Source: JBDGRJ01 sp042218065 (GTDB lineage Bacteria > Patescibacteriota > Patescibacteriia > Magasanikbacterales > UBA922). Taken from it: 7,979 nt of DNA. The stretch is taken from NCBI GenBank assembly GCA_042218065.1, contig JBDGRL010000055.1:1-7979 (forward strand), in the 5' to 3' direction. A program made the position numbers and the translations under genes. Positions 4,714 through 7,979 of the stretch are shown in pieces; the stretch's first letter is position 1; the number at the start of each line of letters is the position of its first letter. The notes under the pieces are model-generated. The model was not told the origin of the DNA, did no database searches, and worked only from the letters and a program-made list of their open reading frames with translations.

Positions 4714-7700
4714 ATGTCTTATAACCCTGAAGAATCAGAACAAGAAGTACTAAAATTTTGGGAGGAGAACAACTGTTTCGAAAAATCAATCAAACAAAGA
4801 TCGGAAGATAAACCTTATGTATTTTATGATGGTCCGCCATTTGCTACTGGTTTGCCACACTATGGTCATATTTTAGCTAGTACTCTAAAGGATGCTGTCC
4901 CTAGATATTGGACCATGAAGGGTTATAGAGTTGAGAGAAGATGGGGCTGGGACTGTCACGGTTTACCTATAGAGAATATGATCGAAGAGGAGCTTGATTT
5001 AAATAGTAAAAAAGAGATAGAAGAGTATGGCGTCGATAAATTTAACCAAAAAGCTAAAGAATCAGTAATGGAGTATGCTGATGAGTGGGAAACTATAATT
5101 CCTAGGATAGGTCGCTGGGTTGATATGGAGAATGACTACAAAACAATGGATAAGGATTATATGGAGTCTGTTTGGTGGGTGTTTAAACAATTATTTGATA
5201 GAGGTTATGTATATGAAGGAAGAAAGCCAATGCATGTTTGTCCACGGTGTGAAACACCCCTTGCACAAGGAGAAGTAGCTGGATCTTACAAAGAGGTAAA
5301 AGATTTGTCAGTTATAGCAAAGTTTACTGTTACAGAAGAAGCCAAACAAGACAATAAAGAGCTTGCTGATATAGACGAAACTGTGCACCTACTAGCGTGG
5401 ACTACCACTCCCTGGACTCTACCCGGAAACATACTCATGGCAGTAAATGAAGATTTTGAGTATAGCTTAGTAAAACATGAAGGGGATTACTATTTAACCG
5501 AAAAGAGTAGAGCAATGGAAGTGTTCTCGGATAAAGAATTTAATTTAAAGAAGCAGATTCCGGGAGACAAGCTTGTTGGCTTAAATTATGAGCCACCTTT
5601 CCCTTATTTTGAAAACTTGAAAGATGAGTACGATAAAGCTTTTGAAGTGGTATCCTCAGATTTTGTTGATACAGAAGAAGGTACTGGAATTGTTCATATA
5701 GCACCTGCGTTTGGAGAAGAGGACTATCAGCTTTATCAAGATTTAGAAGATGTACCTTTTGTACAACATGTGAATATGGACGGTAGATTTACTAATGAAG
5801 TAGAGGATTTTTCTGGTCAATCTGTAAAGACAGCTCAAGGACACCCAGAAGACCATCCTGGAGAACCGCATCAAAAGGCGGATATTCAGATGATTAAATA
5901 CCTTTATCATAATGGAGATAAGCTTTTTGATAAAGAAAAGGTAAGACACCGTTATCCTCACTGCTGGCGTTGTGATACACCGCTTTTGAATTATGCTACT
6001 CGTAGTTGGTTTATAGAAGTTACAAGAGTTAAAGATGAGTTATTAGAAAATAATCAAAAAATAAACTGGACTCCTGATCACCTTAAAGATGGTCGGTTTG
6101 GAAACTGGCTGGAGGGGGCGAGAGACTGGGCGGTCTCCAGAAATAGATACTGGGGTCTCCCTATACCTATTTGGGAGAGCGAAGACGGTGATAGGATCTG
6201 TATAGGTTCAACCGAAGAGCTAGAACAACTTTCAGGTGAAGAGAATATTGAAGATCTGCATAAGCATGTGGTAGATGAGATAGAGTTTGAAAAAGATGGA
6301 AAAACCTACAAGAGAACTTCAGAGGTTTTTGATTGCTGGTTTGAATCTGGTTCAATGCCGTATGCTCATAATCATTATCCTTTTGAGAATAAAGATAAAT
6401 TTGAACAAGGCTTCCCTGCAAAGTTTATTGCTGAGGGCTTAGACCAAACTCGAGGTTGGTTCTATAACCTTCATGTTTTGGCTACTATATTAACTTTGGG
6501 AGAAGACTCGCCTCTACCTGCAGAAGAGATTCAACCGGCTTTTAAAAATGTTATTGTTCATGGTTTACTTCTGGGAGAGGACGGCGAAAAAATGAGCAAA
6601 AGCAAGGGTAATTTCCCTGATCCCATGGATGTAGTTGAAAAGTATGGAGCTGATGCTTTAAGGTATTTCTTGTTAACCTCTCCGGTAGTTAGAGAGGAGG
6701 ATACTGAATTCCATGAAAAAGAGGTTCAGGAGGTCTATAACAAGTTGTTGAATATGGTCCACAATATACACAATTTTTACTCGATGTTTGAAGATGAAGT
6801 TGAGACTGAAGATTTGATTAGCTTTGAACCAGAAGAAGTAATAGACAGTAGTTCAAAACAACTACATGAGTTGGACAAGTGGGTGATATCTAAGCTGCAC
6901 CGCCTAATTAAAGAAGTAACTACTCATATGGATGAATATAAGTTGGATAAGGCTACTAGACCTATTCAAGATTTTGTTTTGGATTTATCTCAGTGGTATA
7001 TTCGTCGTTCTCGAGAGAGATTCAAATCAGAAGATAAAAATGAGACACAGAGAGCTATGTCAGTTCTACATTATGTTTTTGATAGGTTAGCTAGAGTAAT
7101 GGCACCATTTACACCTTTTGTGGCGGAAAAACTCTATCAGCAAATAAAACCAAATGAAGAAAGTGTACACCTTCAAGATTGGCCCGAATATAAGGATGAA
7201 TTAATAGATGAAAAAACAATAAAAGAAACGAAAAAAGTTAGAGAACTAGCAGAAACAGGCCAAGCATTACGTCAATCTGAACATATGAAACTGCGCCAAC
7301 CACTAAGTGAGTTTGCAATAGGTGGTATCGAGTTGTCGCAGCAATCGAAAGAGATTTTGAAAGATGAAATGAATGTAAAAGAGATAATTAATGAACCAAA
7401 CGAGGAAGGCGATTGGAAATTTAAAGAAAGTGAAAAATTTGAAGTGGCTTTGAATGTTGAGATCACAGAGAAACTAAAAAAAGAGGGTGTATTTAGGGAC
7501 ATTGTAAGAAATCTGAATAATCTTCGAAAAAAAGAAGGTCTTACACGTGATGATAAAGTAAAGTTAACTTATGAAACAGACAGTGAAACCATCGAAGAAG
7601 TGTTAAATGAGTATAGCGATGATTTACAAAATAAAGTTCAAGCGGAACAAATAACCTCTGGAGAAGGAGAACATGAGCTGGATATTAGAGATGATTCCTT

Positions 7701-7728
7701 TAAGGTTAAACTAGAGGTACTTAGCTAA
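4714..7728 (+). CDS. ileS: Isoleucyl-tRNA synthetase, type 2 (eukaryote/archaea-like)
   Basis: This 1004-aa class Ia synthetase charges tRNA-Ile with isoleucine in the cytosol. The HIGH motif is HYGHI (49-53) within DGPPFATGLPHYGHI, the form typical of type 2 IleRS. KMSKS is at 626-630. A zinc knuckle is formed by CPRC (176-179) and CWRC (417-420). The CP1 editing domain between them shows TTTPWTLPGN (230-239) and GTGIVHIAPAFGEEDY (323-338), with D337 in the conserved editing position. EGLDQTRGWFY precedes the KMSKS loop, and a helical anticodon-binding domain with QWYIRRSRERF follows. The C-terminal tail is acidic. The ATG has no Shine-Dalgarno sequence. It is the last gene of the T-box operon, and no terminator follows before the downstream RNA gene. 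The assignment is firm. Confidence 0.97.
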   Translation: MSYNPEESEQEVLKFWEENNCFEKSIKQRSEDKPYVFYDGPPFATGLPHYGHILASTLKDAVPRYWTMKGYRVERRWGWDCHGLPIENMIEEELDLNSKKEIEEYGVDKFNQKAKESVMEYADEWETIIPRIGRWVDMENDYKTMDKDYMESVWWVFKQLFDRGYVYEGRKPMHVCPRCETPLAQGEVAGSYKEVKDLSVIAKFTVTEEAKQDNKELADIDETVHLLAWTTTPWTLPGNILMAVNEDFEYSLVKHEGDYYLTEKSRAMEVFSDKEFNLKKQIPGDKLVGLNYEPPFPYFENLKDEYDKAFEVVSSDFVDTEEGTGIVHIAPAFGEEDYQLYQDLEDVPFVQHVNMDGRFTNEVEDFSGQSVKTAQGHPEDHPGEPHQKADIQMIKYLYHNGDKLFDKEKVRHRYPHCWRCDTPLLNYATRSWFIEVTRVKDELLENNQKINWTPDHLKDGRFGNWLEGARDWAVSRNRYWGLPIPIWESEDGDRICIGSTEELEQLSGEENIEDLHKHVVDEIEFEKDGKTYKRTSEVFDCWFESGSMPYAHNHYPFENKDKFEQGFPAKFIAEGLDQTRGWFYNLHVLATILTLGEDSPLPAEEIQPAFKNVIVHGLLLGEDGEKMSKSKGNFPDPMDVVEKYGADALRYFLLTSPVVREEDTEFHEKEVQEVYNKLLNMVHNIHNFYSMFEDEVETEDLISFEPEEVIDSSSKQLHELDKWVISKLHRLIKEVTTHMDEYKLDKATRPIQDFVLDLSQWYIRRSRERFKSEDKNETQRAMSVLHYVFDRLARVMAPFTPFVAEKLYQQIKPNEESVHLQDWPEYKDELIDEKTIKETKKVRELAETGQALRQSEHMKLRQPLSEFAIGGIELSQQSKEILKDEMNVKEIINEPNEEGDWKFKESEKFEVALNVEITEKLKKEGVFRDIVRNLNNLRKKEGLTRDDKVKLTYETDSETIEEVLNEYSDDLQNKVQAEQITSGEGEHELDIRDDSFKVKLEVLS

Positions 7729-7733
7729 AAACT

Positions 7734-7762
7734 TTGACACTAATATTTTAGTAGGGTATAAT
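7734..7762 (+). promoter_or_regulatory. Perfect-consensus sigma70-type promoter for the downstream RNA
   Basis: TTGACA (7734-7739), a 17-bp spacer and TATAAT (7757-7762) match the consensus exactly. It begins 5 bp after the ileS stop. The start site would be near 7769. Such a strong promoter suits an abundant RNA. Confidence 0.93.
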
Positions 7763-7768
7763 TTAAAT

Positions 7769-7977
7769 GGCTAGGCTGCGGGCTACGGCTACAGTCGGAT
7801 CATGCATTCTGACGCCCCGACACCCTCCAGACCAGGTGACTGTCGTAAAGTGCTGGTGTTATACTAGCATTTCATGACAGTCGCCTCTGGCGGGAGCGTC
7901 GGAACGCTGGGATGAATGTGAAGCTGTAGCATAAGGGCCCGCGGCTGTTCAGCCAGCTTATTGGCTGGCTTTTTTTA
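7769..7977 (+). ncRNA. Structured non-coding RNA of about 208 nt, 6S-RNA-like (candidate ssrS)
   Basis: The stretch has no long reading frame and is more GC-rich than its surroundings. It folds into a long rod. P1 pairs 7775-7783 with 7937-7945 (9 bp). P2 pairs 7788-7794 with 7924-7930 (7 bp, perfect). P3 pairs 7805-7809 with 7914-7918. A large open region follows, with a small hairpin on its 3' side (AGCGT-CGGA-ACGCT, 7895-7908). The distal arm has CCAGA (7827-7831) pairing with TCTGG (7886-7890), a CCA bulge, GGTGACTGTC (7835-7844) with GACAGTCGCC (7876-7885), and a terminal hairpin TGCTGGT (7851-7857) with ACTAGCA (7863-7869). A closing stem, a central bubble with a 3' hairpin and a long distal arm is the layout of 6S RNA, which binds RNA polymerase holoenzyme. 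That it is an RNA gene is well supported; the 6S identity rests on shape and size only. Confidence 0.8.
7951..7977 (+). terminator. Intrinsic terminator of the structured RNA
   Basis: AGCCAGC (7951-7957) and GCTGGCT (7964-7970) form a perfect 7-bp stem with a 6-nt loop, followed by a run of T. It ends the RNA and, since ileS has no terminator of its own, probably ends ileS read-through transcripts too. Confidence 0.93.
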
Positions 7978-7979
7978 TT

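Noticed and set aside
7769..7977. RNase P RNA, tmRNA, SRP RNA or a known riboswitch
   Set aside because: It is too short for RNase P or tmRNA, and I find no SRP helix 8 GGAAGG/AGCAG motif and no conserved core of the common riboswitches.
1..7979. CRISPR arrays, insertion sequences, tRNA genes or phage attachment sites
   Set aside because: No direct repeat array, transposase, tRNA cloverleaf or terminal inverted repeat was seen on either strand.

Overview
The window is AT-rich and densely coded. It uses UGA as an ordinary stop: the 471-codon gene ends in TGA, with a terminator just downstream. The proteins are short-looped and strongly acidic. The isoleucyl-tRNA synthetase (IleRS) is of the eukaryote/archaea-like 'type 2' kind, and Rpe and RpiB carry unusual active-site substitutions. 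Together these suggest a small-genome bacterium of the Patescibacteria/CPR type, perhaps from a saline habitat. That placement is inference from style; nothing in the window fixes a taxon.

Layout. (1) Positions 1-1145, minus strand: a compact operon, rpiB -> rpe -> start of a dinucleotide-binding oxidoreductase (thioredoxin-reductase-like, cut by the window edge). It reads from a good sigma70-type promoter at 1195-1167. RpiB and Rpe interconvert ribulose-5-phosphate with ribose-5-phosphate and xylulose-5-phosphate, the core of the non-oxidative pentose phosphate pathway. (2) Positions 1146-1335: a divergent promoter region. (3) Positions 1336-2751, plus strand: an unrecognised acidic 471-aa protein with a possible winged-helix segment and a C-terminal coiled coil, ended by a clean intrinsic terminator. 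(4) Positions 2859-3512: a promoter and tdk (thymidine kinase), with a hairpin downstream. (5) Positions 3603-7728: promoter, T-box riboswitch leader, a gene for a phosphoribosyltransferase-fold protein of unknown role, then ileS. The T-box antiterminator core is complete (UGGUACC bulge between two helices), so this operon probably senses uncharged tRNA, most likely tRNA-Ile. (6) Positions 7734-7977: a perfect-consensus promoter followed by a highly structured RNA of about 208 nt that ends in an intrinsic terminator. Its rod shape, with a central bubble and a small 3'-side hairpin, resembles 6S RNA.

The most interesting parts are the compact T-box leader controlling an orphan PRTase-like gene with ileS, the 6S-like RNA behind ileS, and the unknown winged-helix/coiled-coil protein.
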